From the NCBI RefSeq assembly GCF_026626885.1, contig NZ_JAPNOA010000009.1, forward strand, positions 290-64,289: a DNA stretch of 64,000 bases. Direction: 5' to 3'. The notes under the pieces were generated by a model, which was not told where the DNA came from, searched no databases, and saw only the letters and a program-made list of their open reading frames with translations. The DNA is from Parathalassolituus penaei. Lineage in GTDB: Bacteria > Pseudomonadota > Gammaproteobacteria > Pseudomonadales > Oceanobacteraceae. The position numbers were made by a program, and so were the translations under genes. This document shows positions 54,093-62,666 of the stretch, one piece after another (the first letter of the stretch is position 1; every line of letters starts with the position of its first letter).

Positions 54093-55313
54093 TCAGTGCG
54101 ACGAGCGCGGCACAACAGCAGCACGGTTATCCGTTGCCCACTGCAGCCGCAGGAAACAACCGAATGCCAGTACCGCCACCATGGCCACCATCAGACCCAG
54201 CCCCTGATAACCACTGGCGTCTACCAGCACGCCGGCCAGCAATGGGCCAATGGCCGAGCCAATCATCAACATCGCCGGAGTCGCCGCCAGCGCCCGACCA
54301 CTGGTGTCGAGACGGGCGATCAGGCCAAACAGGAAGGTATGGGTAAAAATCATCACCCCTACCCACACCACCGCCGCGAAGGCGAATAACCACAGGCTCT
54401 GCACCTGGGTAACCGCCAATGCCAGCAGCAGTTGGCACACCGGGCCCGCCAGTAGCACTCGTCCGGCCGCCAGACGTTTTTCCAGCAAGGCCGCCAGCAC
54501 CGGAGGCACCAGATTAAACAGCCCTACCCCGATCAGAATGCTGGTAACGGTTTGCAGGCCGTAACCGCGGTCCATGCCAATACGTTCAACAAAACTGAAC
54601 AACATGGCGTTGGCGAGGGACATACAACCGATACCCAACATGCCCATCCACACCACTTTCGGAATCGGTGCTTTCAGCTGGGTCGACGTCGGTGCCGACG
54701 AATCCGCCTGATTTTCCGCAACAGACTGTGACTGACCGAGCCACATCAGCGCGGCGACAGCAGCGGTAAAGGTCGCCAATGCAAACAGCACAAACAGCGT
54801 TGCGGCACCGGCTTTTTCAACAATCACCGGGCCGCTGCCCAGCACCAGAATGCCGAACAACCCCAGCGCCAGACCGGCCATGGCAAATACCCGGTGCGGA
54901 TTGGCGCTGCGGCCCATCAGGCCATGCACACAAGAAAGTGCCGTACCTGCGCCGATACCACCTAACGCGTGTAACAGCGCCATCAAGACGTAGGTTTGCA
55001 CCAGAAACAGCGAGGCGAATGCCAGAGTTGCCAGCGCAAAACCACCAACAATGACCCGTTGTGCGGGCCAGCGCCCAAATCGCGGTGCCAGTACCAGACT
55101 GGCCATTACCTGACCGGCGAGAAACAGGGTTACCAGCAGTCCGGCTTGCGCCGGTGCCAGCCCCATCGAACCGATCAAGGCAGCGCCAACCCACACAGGC
55201 AGGGCTACCAGATCCAGCATGCCGGCGCAGTGAGCAATCAACAGTGCTGCCGTTGCTCCCCGCCCCCGTGCTTCGGCACTTGCGGTGCGGATGTTGTGCG
55301 GAGAATGGCTCAT
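54093..55313 (-). CDS. MFS transporter of catabolic operon
   Basis: A 406-residue inner-membrane protein with 12 predicted segments. Seen: ALLIAHCAGMLDLVALPVWV (TM1), LFLAGQVMASLVLAPRFGRWPAQR with the TM2-3 loop motif, ALGGIGAGTALSCVHGLMGRSANPHR (TM4-5), and the second-half LARLDTSGRALAATPAMLMIG. The start at 55313 is chosen because upstream residues are unlike MFS N-termini. It lies between the FAD monooxygenase and cyclase genes, so it probably imports the operon substrate. Confidence 0.85.
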   Translation of the reverse strand: MSHSPHNIRTASAEARGRGATAALLIAHCAGMLDLVALPVWVGAALIGSMGLAPAQAGLLVTLFLAGQVMASLVLAPRFGRWPAQRVIVGGFALATLAFASLFLVQTYVLMALLHALGGIGAGTALSCVHGLMGRSANPHRVFAMAGLALGLFGILVLGSGPVIVEKAGAATLFVLFALATFTAAVAALMWLGQSQSVAENQADSSAPTSTQLKAPIPKVVWMGMLGIGCMSLANAMLFSFVERIGMDRGYGLQTVTSILIGVGLFNLVPPVLAALLEKRLAAGRVLLAGPVCQLLLALAVTQVQSLWLFAFAAVVWVGVMIFTHTFLFGLIARLDTSGRALAATPAMLMIGSAIGPLLAGVLVDASGYQGLGLMVAMVAVLAFGCFLRLQWATDNRAAVVPRSSH

Positions 55314-55324
55314 CGCGTTTCTCC

Positions 55325-56455
55325 TCAGATAGGTTGGGCCAGTGCTGCCATTGAAGCCGCCATGATGCGGGCATGTTCGGCCTTGTCGCCGCCGTTGATC
55401 TCGATATGACACAGACGCTCGGAGTTCTTCACCACCAGCTCACAACGGGACCAGCGACGCTGATGGAACGCGTCCAGCGCTGATTGCAGATCGGTGGCGT
55501 TCACCAGCTCCTGCGCCAGCACCATGCCACTCTCGATACCAATACCGGCACCGGAAGCCAGATGCGGCGTGGTTGCCGCCACCGTGTCACCAATCATCAC
55601 CAGACGTCCGCGGTTCCAAGGCGTAGGCACCAGCAGATTACCCAGCGGGCGATAGTCGATATTGGCACCCGGCTGATACAGATGCGGAATCATGGATTGC
55701 AGCAGCGGGTCCGGGAACGGACGCAGCAGTCCGGCACAAACATCAGCCCAGGTAGAAGGCTCAATAAACTCATGGGTTGGGCGGTCTTCGGTAATAAACA
55801 GATACATCTGGGTCGCCGATACCGGGTTCACGCCAATCTTGATGTGTTCAGCGGTCCAGATGGTCGGACGTTCGATATGCGCCGGACGCGGCAACACCGC
55901 ACGCCAGACGCCCTGCCCGATGTATTGCGGTGGTACAACTTCCGGGAAGAAACGACCACGCAGCTGCGAGTGCACACCATCTGCGCCCACCACCAGGTCG
56001 TAAACACGCTGTTCACCATCTTCGAAGGTAACGCGCACGCCGTTATCCAGCAGTTCCAGATCCTGATAACTGCTGCCCAGACGCACATTCACGCCCGCCG
56101 CCAGCGTGGCCTCGGACAGAATCTTCGCCAGCACCGGGCGCAAAATGCCACCACCACCCGCTACATCCGAGCCAACCGGTTGCGGGGTTGGCAAACGGGC
56201 AATGTGCTGGCCAGTCGGGGTATACAGATCCACCCCGCTCGATACCCAGCCCTGTTCGCGGAACTGTTCGTACAGGCCCATTTGCTGCAGTGCACGCAGG
56301 GTCGAACCGTTGATGGAGATACCGGCACCCAGTGGACACCAGTCTGGATCGATCTCGATCAGATCCACCGCAATACCGGCTTTTTGCAGACAAATAGCGG
56401 CGGTCATACCGGAAAAGCCACCACCAATAACCAGAACGTTGCTGACGACACTCAT
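55325..56455 (-). CDS. FAD-dependent aromatic monooxygenase
   Basis: A 376-residue flavoprotein hydroxylase of the PHBH/salicylate hydroxylase type. The dinucleotide-binding motif VIGGGFSGMTAAICLQKAG lies at 9-27. The middle motif LVVGADGVHSQLR (about 155-167) and the C-terminal FAD motif RLVMIGDTVAATTPHLASGAGIGIE (about 285-309) are present. It uses NAD(P)H and oxygen to hydroxylate an aromatic ring, plausibly making the catechol-like substrate of the VOC dioxygenase two genes upstream. It lies 11 bp from the MFS gene. Confidence 0.9.
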   Translation of the reverse strand: MSVVSNVLVIGGGFSGMTAAICLQKAGIAVDLIEIDPDWCPLGAGISINGSTLRALQQMGLYEQFREQGWVSSGVDLYTPTGQHIARLPTPQPVGSDVAGGGGILRPVLAKILSEATLAAGVNVRLGSSYQDLELLDNGVRVTFEDGEQRVYDLVVGADGVHSQLRGRFFPEVVPPQYIGQGVWRAVLPRPAHIERPTIWTAEHIKIGVNPVSATQMYLFITEDRPTHEFIEPSTWADVCAGLLRPFPDPLLQSMIPHLYQPGANIDYRPLGNLLVPTPWNRGRLVMIGDTVAATTPHLASGAGIGIESGMVLAQELVNATDLQSALDAFHQRRWSRCELVVKNSERLCHIEINGGDKAEHARIMAASMAALAQPI

Positions 56456-56538
56456 GTTGGGTTCTCTCTTATTCTTGTTCGTGAAGCCTGTTGGCTTGTA
56501 AATGAGCCTGTTGGCTTGTGTATTCAGACGCCACCGGA

Positions 56539-56937
56539 TTAACCGGCGACGGCTGCCCTGATACGTAACCGGATTTCACCGGCCTCTTCATAAAGCCCTG
56601 GCACCGCGGTCAGATGCCCGCCCTGACACGGCCCCTGTACACACAAACCGGTATCCGGTTCGAACAGGGCACCATGAGCGTGGCAGCACACATGGCTGCC
56701 ACTGGCATTCAGGTAGGCATCCTTGCGCCATGCCATGGGCGAGCCCGGAATATGCGGGCAGCTGTTGAGCCAGCCGTACAGTTGGCCCTGATGGCGCACC
56801 ACAAACATCACATCGGAATCACCGCCAGAGCGGTTATTGGCACTGCGATCCAGCCGCGCCGGACGCGGATCAAAACCGCGCGATTGCCCTTCGGCGATGT
56901 CACTGCTGGCCGCCAGGCGCACAAAGTCGGCTGTCAT
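56539..56937 (-). CDS. Rieske (2Fe-2S) ferredoxin-like protein
   Basis: A 132-residue soluble protein. The Rieske cluster ligands are Cys60 and His62 (NSCPHIPGS) and Cys85 and His88 (VCCHAHGALFEPDTG), followed by CVQGPCQGGHL. There is no signal peptide. The insert between the ligand pairs is longer than in typical BphF-type ferredoxins and resembles a subgroup attached to catabolic operons. It could feed electrons to a ring-modifying enzyme, but no Rieske oxygenase alpha subunit is in the operon. The stop of the VOC gene lies 3 bp before its start. Confidence 0.88.
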   Translation of the reverse strand: MTADFVRLAASSDIAEGQSRGFDPRPARLDRSANNRSGGDSDVMFVVRHQGQLYGWLNSCPHIPGSPMAWRKDAYLNASGSHVCCHAHGALFEPDTGLCVQGPCQGGHLTAVPGLYEEAGEIRLRIRAAVAG

Positions 56938-56940
56938 GGC

Positions 56941-57903
56941 TCAGCCCTCGTAGTCGCCGTTGACCGGAGCACCTGGGCCCGGGAACCAGCGCTGGCGATA
57001 ACCCAGCAGGAAGGCTTGCGAGGCATCAGCGCTGATCGGTGCTTCACGGGCACTCCATTCGAGATCGAACATATCCATGTCGGCGTCCATTTCAACGTGG
57101 CAGGCAAACGGGCTGTTGAAGTACCAGAACCAGTTGGAACCAAACACGTGACGACCCGGGCCCCAGAACGCCTGATAACCTTTTTCGATAAAGTTATGGC
57201 CGTTCTGGATCACTTCGGTCGGGCCACCAAAGTGGAAAGTGAAGTGTTCAACACCGGTCATAAAGGCCGGAGCGCCAATCAGGAAATGGGTGTGGTGATC
57301 GAGACAGCCCGGTGGCTGCAGGAATGGGCCAACACCGATGAAACGGTCGGTGCAACGGAAGCCCAGACGCTCCACATAAAAGGCTTCGGCCTTGGCCACA
57401 TCCGGAACGAAATAGACGATGTGCGACAGGGTGCGCGGCTGGATACGAGCCTTGCTGTTGTTCACCGCCAGACTGTTGATCGGACGTTGCACGGCCGCAC
57501 CCGGTGCGTTGGAGATTTCACCGGCCAGATCCAGCGGGCGACGTACGGTGAGCTGGAAGCCCAGCATAAAACCGGTGTCGTCAAGGGCTTCAATCGAACC
57601 GTCATCCAGCACTTTCACCTCGCGGTCCTTGCCCAGTTCTTCGGCAATCGCGCTCAGGGTATCGGTATCGGCGACCCCGAAAATGGTCTTGCGCAACATA
57701 CAACCGGCGGTTGGTGCGGCAGGCAGGCTCGGATTATCGGCACGGAACAGCACCACCGAGGTGCCGTCCAGCGCTTCATAACAACCGCTGTTGTCATCTT
57801 CAGCAACGGTTTCCAGACCATAATCACGCAGGTACTGGCGGCAGGCTTCCAGATCCGGAACACCAAACACCAGGCTGTCGAGTCCAATAATTTTCATCGT
57901 CAC
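56941..57903 (-). CDS. VOC-family extradiol-type dioxygenase
   Basis: A 320-residue two-module vicinal oxygen chelate protein. The N-terminal module is IIGLDSLVFGVPDLEACRQY. The C-terminal, catalytic-type module has TLSHIVYFVPDVAKAEAFYV. Candidate Fe(II) ligands at extradiol spacing are His161, His220 (GVEHFTFHFGG) and Glu271 (CHVEMDADMD), so the facial triad looks intact. It probably cleaves a catechol- or hydroquinone-like ring made by the monooxygenase. It is 8 bp from the hydrolase gene and 3 bp from the Rieske gene. Confidence 0.85.
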   Translation of the reverse strand: MTMKIIGLDSLVFGVPDLEACRQYLRDYGLETVAEDDNSGCYEALDGTSVVLFRADNPSLPAAPTAGCMLRKTIFGVADTDTLSAIAEELGKDREVKVLDDGSIEALDDTGFMLGFQLTVRRPLDLAGEISNAPGAAVQRPINSLAVNNSKARIQPRTLSHIVYFVPDVAKAEAFYVERLGFRCTDRFIGVGPFLQPPGCLDHHTHFLIGAPAFMTGVEHFTFHFGGPTEVIQNGHNFIEKGYQAFWGPGRHVFGSNWFWYFNSPFACHVEMDADMDMFDLEWSAREAPISADASQAFLLGYRQRWFPGPGAPVNGDYEG

Positions 57904-57911
57904 AGGCTCCT

Positions 57912-59081
57912 TCAGGTACGTTCGGCGGCAACACGGCCACCCAGGGTTTCAGCCACCCAGTCGGCAATGTAGTGACCGGCGTTGATGCTGTTATCGAAGC
58001 TGGAGTGCTGCACTCCACCTTCACGGTCGGTAAAAATCTTGAGTTCGCGTTTCGGGCTGTTCACCAGCTGTTCGTAGGTGCGCTCTGCCCACTTGAGGGG
58101 AATTTGCGAGTCTTTCTGGCCGTGGGTAACCAGGAATGGCACGCGGATTTTTTCCACCACACCATCGAGGTGCACGTTCTCGGCGATCTGCATGAATTCA
58201 TCGATATTGGTGGCACCCCAGACCCAGCAAACGTGGTTCCAGTAATGTGGCACCGGGAAATCGCCTTCTTTTTGCAGACGTTTTTTCTGAACATCGCGCC
58301 AGTCGTGGTTCGCGCCCCACACCACGCCACAGGCGAAACGAGGCTCAAACGCCACCGCACGTGGGCAGTAATAACCGCCCAGCGACACGCCCTCACAGCC
58401 GATACGGCTCGGGTCAACATCGGCGCGGGTTTCGAGGTAATCCACCACCTTGCTGGCCCAGTGCTCGGTATCAAAACGGGCATGCAAACCTTGCAGACGC
58501 AGGGCTTCGCCGGTGCCCGGCTGATCCACCACCAGCGAGGCAATACCGCGCTTGGCCAGCCAGGCTGGCAGGCCCACCATGTATTTCATTTCCTTGGTGG
58601 AATCGAGGCCGTTGACCTGTACCAGTACCGGAGCCGGGCCACCGCCCCCTTCCGCGGGTACAAACAGCGCCGACAGGTGTTTGCCTTCGTATGGAATTTC
58701 CACGCGCTGGCAGGCTTCGCCACCCAGTTCCAGACCACGGGCAAAGGTGTCGAGGAAACGCTGATACAGTTCCAGACGCCCGGCCGAACCGTGCGCCTGC
58801 AGGCGTTCGCAGGTCAGCAGATAACTGGCCGCACGCTTGTACTTTTCACCGGCCGACAGCAGACGGCCTTTTTCCTCGTCTTCTAGCGCCAGCTCACACA
58901 GCTTGTTGGCCATGTTCGACCAGGTTTCGCGGAAAGCACGGGTACCTTCGGCATCCGGCTGACGGGCCGCTTCCTGCAGCGGCGCGCACATTTCTTCGAT
59001 TTCGCCAATGCGGGCGCCCATCTCGATGGCAAGATCCACCGACAGGTTCCAGACATAGTTGGTTGGGAAATAACGGAACAT
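57912..59081 (-). CDS. Alpha/beta-hydrolase, pseudooxynicotine hydrolase-like
   Basis: A 389-residue hydrolase with a helical N-terminal cap (1-125, EEKGRLLSAGEKYKRAASYL) before the hydrolase core. The nucleophile motif is GVSLGGYY with Ser233, the oxyanion region QVNGLDSTKE, and the acid/His part THGQKDSQIP and HSSFDNSINAGHYIADW. This layout matches the 2,6-dihydroxypseudooxynicotine hydrolase group, C-C bond hydrolases of aromatic pathways. After ring cleavage by the VOC enzyme it would split the product. A heptamer array separates it from DUF1329. Confidence 0.83.
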   Translation of the reverse strand: MFRYFPTNYVWNLSVDLAIEMGARIGEIEEMCAPLQEAARQPDAEGTRAFRETWSNMANKLCELALEDEEKGRLLSAGEKYKRAASYLLTCERLQAHGSAGRLELYQRFLDTFARGLELGGEACQRVEIPYEGKHLSALFVPAEGGGGPAPVLVQVNGLDSTKEMKYMVGLPAWLAKRGIASLVVDQPGTGEALRLQGLHARFDTEHWASKVVDYLETRADVDPSRIGCEGVSLGGYYCPRAVAFEPRFACGVVWGANHDWRDVQKKRLQKEGDFPVPHYWNHVCWVWGATNIDEFMQIAENVHLDGVVEKIRVPFLVTHGQKDSQIPLKWAERTYEQLVNSPKRELKIFTDREGGVQHSSFDNSINAGHYIADWVAETLGGRVAAERT

Positions 59082-59119
59082 GTTGTTCTCCGTTGGTTGT
59101 CAGAAATTCGGGTTCAGGA

Positions 59120-59154
59120 CCAGACGCCAGACGCCAGACGCCAGACGCCAGACG
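59120..59154 (+). repeat. Heptamer array CCAGACG x5 inside the catabolic operon
   Basis: Five perfect CCAGACG units (GTCTGGC on the minus strand) lie 7 nt after the DUF1329 stop, in the 79-bp gap before the hydrolase gene. There is no R element here, so arrays can exist alone and within a co-directional operon. Confidence 0.92.
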
Positions 59155-59160
59155 CTCACA

Positions 59161-60516
59161 TCAGCGCACTCCTTCGCCAGCCAGAGCGGCCGGGGTGAAC
59201 ACGCGGTCCGGGTAACGAGGAACTTGTGGGTACTGCTCGGCCTTGCTGTTGTAGAGGTTGGCCACAAACGCACTGCCGGACAGCAGGTCGTTCATGCCAA
59301 ACGCGCCGAGGATGGTTCCCGGAAACTCAGGTGCCACAAACGGTTGTGACCAGATAGTGCGCCACAGGGCGCCCTTGGCATCCCAGCGGTCAGCCAGCAC
59401 ACAACCCCAGGTGTCTTCATCGCAGTAATAACGACCGCGTGGAGACTGGTGACGCTCACCGTTGCGCAGAGTGGCTTCCACCACCCACACGCGGTGGCGT
59501 TCCCAACGCATGAAGTCCGGGTTCAGGTGATGTTTATCCAGCACCTCAGCGTCGGTTTTTGGCTGCAGCAGACGGTTGTTGTTGTACGGAATCAGCATTT
59601 CCTGCTTGCCCACCAGCTTCCAGTCGAAGCGGCTGAGGCGACCGTTAAAGGTTTCGATTTCGTCGAAAAACATCACCCCGGCGGTAGATGGTGTTGGGGT
59701 GTCGCAGCAAGGGTTCGGCAGCTTGCGAACCCGACGCTGACCGGTCAGATACACCCAGGCACGGGAGCTGGTATCGAGGGCTTCGCGCCCCACCACGGCT
59801 TCACCGGCACGGATCGGCGGGCCCTGGTTGATCATGCGCACCATCCAGTATTCGCCGCCGCTTTTCTCGAACTCCTCCAGCGAGCTGTCTTCGAAGTAAT
59901 ACGGCATCTGCTGGTCAGCCACGCCATCGGTGGCCAGCACCTGATCACCGGAGTTGGTCAGCTGATACTGGGTGAGCGGCATCTGCCAGGAAGTACCACG
60001 CCAGCGCAGTACGTGGTTCTGCATCACCTCGGCACCGTTTTGTGGAATCGGGAACGGGATACCACCAAAGGCACCGGTCACCTTGTCACCCTCCATGCGG
60101 GCGCGGGTGGCATTGGCCTTGGTGTTGTCGTACACCCACTGTGGTGCCGCCGCAGTACGGTGGGTCGGGTACACATCAATACGGAAAGAATCCGGATAAC
60201 GTTCCAGCATGGCACGGGTGCCTTCGGTCAGAACGTCGGCGTATTGGGCCATGTTGGCAGCAGTAACGCTGTAAAGAGGCTTTTCGTTGGCGTAAGGATC
60301 GGCACGACGACCACCCGCCGCATCACCGGCAATCGGGGTGGTAAAGCCGCCGTTCCAGGCCGGAATAGAGCCATCCGCATTGCCGGCTTTTTCGGCACCC
60401 AGCGGGGTCAGACTGGTACCCAGACGGGCCGCTTCAGTGGCATTTACCGCCGCCAGGGACGAGCTGACCGGGACCACTGCCAGAATGGCAGCAGCCAGAA
60501 CCAGAGGTTTGAACAT
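59161..60516 (-). CDS. DUF1329 periplasmic protein
   Basis: A 451-residue exported protein. The signal peptide covers about 1-22 (LVLAAAILAVVPVSSSLA). Family features: LGTSLTPLGAEKAGNADGSIPAWNGG near the N-terminus, then PNPCCDTPTPSTAGVMFFDE, DRWDAKGALWRTIW and a C-terminal LYNSKAEQYPQVPRYPDRVF. DUF1329 has a LolB/LppX-like lipid-binding fold and nearly always pairs with DUF1302, as here. The pair may handle hydrophobic substrates at the outer membrane. Confidence 0.9.
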   Translation of the reverse strand: MFKPLVLAAAILAVVPVSSSLAAVNATEAARLGTSLTPLGAEKAGNADGSIPAWNGGFTTPIAGDAAGGRRADPYANEKPLYSVTAANMAQYADVLTEGTRAMLERYPDSFRIDVYPTHRTAAAPQWVYDNTKANATRARMEGDKVTGAFGGIPFPIPQNGAEVMQNHVLRWRGTSWQMPLTQYQLTNSGDQVLATDGVADQQMPYYFEDSSLEEFEKSGGEYWMVRMINQGPPIRAGEAVVGREALDTSSRAWVYLTGQRRVRKLPNPCCDTPTPSTAGVMFFDEIETFNGRLSRFDWKLVGKQEMLIPYNNNRLLQPKTDAEVLDKHHLNPDFMRWERHRVWVVEATLRNGERHQSPRGRYYCDEDTWGCVLADRWDAKGALWRTIWSQPFVAPEFPGTILGAFGMNDLLSGSAFVANLYNSKAEQYPQVPRYPDRVFTPAALAGEGVR

Positions 60517-60583
60517 GTTTGTTCTCCGCGAATATTGTTGTTATTGAAGGAGCATCAGAAACAGCACATAAAAAAACAGGACG

Positions 60584-62425
60584 TCAGAAGGTACGACGCA
60601 CCGTTAGCGCCACGTAGTCGCGGTCCGCCAGCGGATTGCCATCCGAGAACTCCGCATCACCGCCGGTTTGCAGCGGTGCGTAGTCCACAAACGGTTCAGC
60701 CTTGCCGAGGTAATGGGTGTAGTTCAGACCCATATTCCAGACGTTCAGGTACAGGGCATTCAGACCCGCCGTGACGGAACCTGCGCCTTTCGGGTCCCAG
60801 ACGGTGACGGAGGAGTTACCGTTGATGCCATAACGCATCCCCACCGGCAGGCTGAGATCCACCCCGGCCAGCACCTGACGCCAGGATGGGCTGTACACAA
60901 ACTGCAGCGCGGAAGCACCGCGGGTCACCGCGTGATCGACCTGTTCATCCGGGTCGTTGTAGGTCAGCACCCGGTTCCAGGCCAACTCACCCACCAGCGA
61001 CGACTCTTGCGCCAGCCAGTTCGGGCCAAAACTCGCCAGCCACGACAGGTTCAGGTGTGCCGTGCGGCCACGGGCCATTTCCGGACGAGGGGCCAGACCT
61101 TCGGCATAAATAATGTTGTGGTTACGCAGCGGCATGTTGTTACGCACCGACGCCTCAACCGCCATGTTCACCACATCGAAGGTCTGGCTGGCACTGACAC
61201 CAAAGGTGGTGATGTTTTCCGGGAAGGTGAAGAACCAGCGGCTGTTGGTTGGGTCCATCACGTTCAGCGCGCCATGCAGCTGGCCGGACTTGTCGTGATA
61301 ACGGGCAAAGTAGAAACCGAGGTCGGTGTCTTCCAGCAACCAGCGCAGTTGCAGACCGTATTGGCCGCTATCTCGTGGTTTTTCGCTGTCTCCCGCAAGT
61401 AACACGTAAGGCGATTCAAACAGCTCAGTCTGGCTCGAACCCCAGGTCAGGTTACTGCTGGAGAAATAGGAACCCGCCGGTGGCAGACGGTCTTCTTCCC
61501 AACCAAACTGCACATAACCACCCAGCGATACATCAGCATCGAGCTGATACTGGGCCGACAGCTGGTTCACCGGACGAATGATTTCCTTGAACTGGGCATT
61601 GGGAGACGACACCAGCTTGTTGATATCGATCGGACCCTGAGCACGGGCGATGCCGTTATCACCAAAGAACAGGCTTTCGCCGTATTGCAGGGCATGACGA
61701 CCCAGACGCGCACTCAGACGGCCTTCATCACCCACATCCCAGGCACCAAACACAAAGGCATCGAGGATTTCCTTGTCACCACCAGCCAGACGCTGGGCCT
61801 GATCGGGAAATTCGTTGACCGGACTCTGGCTGTTGGCGCTGTCTTCGGCATCAGAATCCTGCTGGTAAGCGGCGTCGTACCAAGCGGCACCGGACACCCG
61901 CAGGCCCATATCCCCCCGATACACCACATCCAGTTCCGACAGCAGATCGACCCGTTTCGACACAATGCCAGCATTGCGGAAGTTGTCGTCACCAGCGTTG
62001 AAGTTCTGGGCTTGCGGGAAGGCCGAGGCAGGCACACCCGGCACAATCAGACGGTAAGAGTCCACCAGACGTGGATCAGCATCCTCCAGGCGATACAGCA
62101 CACTGCCTTTCAGAGTGTTATCAAAACGCACCGACACATCACTACTGCCAGTATCAATGGCCATGGCCTCAGAGCGTGGTGTAACCAGCACCGACGCCAC
62201 CATCAGAAACGGCAGCAACGCAGGCACGGCCAGCAAACCGCGAGCACGACCGCCAGATACCGGCAACGACCAACCGGCAGGCAGATCACGATGATTCAGG
62301 CGGCTACCTGACCCGCCGTGCACACGGGCCAGAACAGACATTGTTCGGGAAGACGATTCAGAACCAGGAAGGGTCGAGCCAGGTGAGCCGTAAGCGGCTC
62401 CATACTGCTGAGCGGATGAATTCAT
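60584..62425 (-). CDS. DUF1302 outer-membrane protein
   Basis: About 613 residues. Mature sequence begins after a hydrophobic signal (ARGLLAVPALLPFLMVASVL) with the family opening VSVRFDNTLKGSVLYRLEDAD. The rest alternates beta strands and ends YVALTVRRTF with a terminal Phe, as in outer-membrane barrels. The start is uncertain: 62491, 62425 and 62341 are all in frame and lack strong ribosome-binding sites; only the last gives a more usual pre-signal length. First gene of the catabolic operon, with a LysR-type site upstream. It probably serves as an entry porin. Confidence 0.85.
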   Translation of the reverse strand: MNSSAQQYGAAYGSPGSTLPGSESSSRTMSVLARVHGGSGSRLNHRDLPAGWSLPVSGGRARGLLAVPALLPFLMVASVLVTPRSEAMAIDTGSSDVSVRFDNTLKGSVLYRLEDADPRLVDSYRLIVPGVPASAFPQAQNFNAGDDNFRNAGIVSKRVDLLSELDVVYRGDMGLRVSGAAWYDAAYQQDSDAEDSANSQSPVNEFPDQAQRLAGGDKEILDAFVFGAWDVGDEGRLSARLGRHALQYGESLFFGDNGIARAQGPIDINKLVSSPNAQFKEIIRPVNQLSAQYQLDADVSLGGYVQFGWEEDRLPPAGSYFSSSNLTWGSSQTELFESPYVLLAGDSEKPRDSGQYGLQLRWLLEDTDLGFYFARYHDKSGQLHGALNVMDPTNSRWFFTFPENITTFGVSASQTFDVVNMAVEASVRNNMPLRNHNIIYAEGLAPRPEMARGRTAHLNLSWLASFGPNWLAQESSLVGELAWNRVLTYNDPDEQVDHAVTRGASALQFVYSPSWRQVLAGVDLSLPVGMRYGINGNSSVTVWDPKGAGSVTAGLNALYLNVWNMGLNYTHYLGKAEPFVDYAPLQTGGDAEFSDGNPLADRDYVALTVRRTF

Positions 62426-62541
62426 GGACGCATTCTCGTGCTGATGGACTGTTGTTATTTTTGTAATCACCGCCGTAGCCGTGATGTCCATTTCAATATG
62501 CGTGAGCCTGAAACCGGCCAGTTAGTTAAATATTTCCATGC

Positions 62542-62566
62542 GAGGTATGGATAACCTTCATACCTC
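62542..62566. promoter_or_regulatory. LysR-type operator
   Basis: GAGGTATG and CATACCTC form a perfect 8-bp inverted repeat with a 9-nt spacer that includes T-N11-A (T548, A560). It lies in the divergent region between the DUF1302 operon and the LysR gene. Confidence 0.75.
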
Positions 62567-62666
62567 CGGCGCGCCATCTCTGTTAAATTGATAGCTCATA
62601 GGACACCGGGTTTAACATCGGGTCCGTCATACACCTCATCACAATAAAAAAAATCGAGGGTGACTT

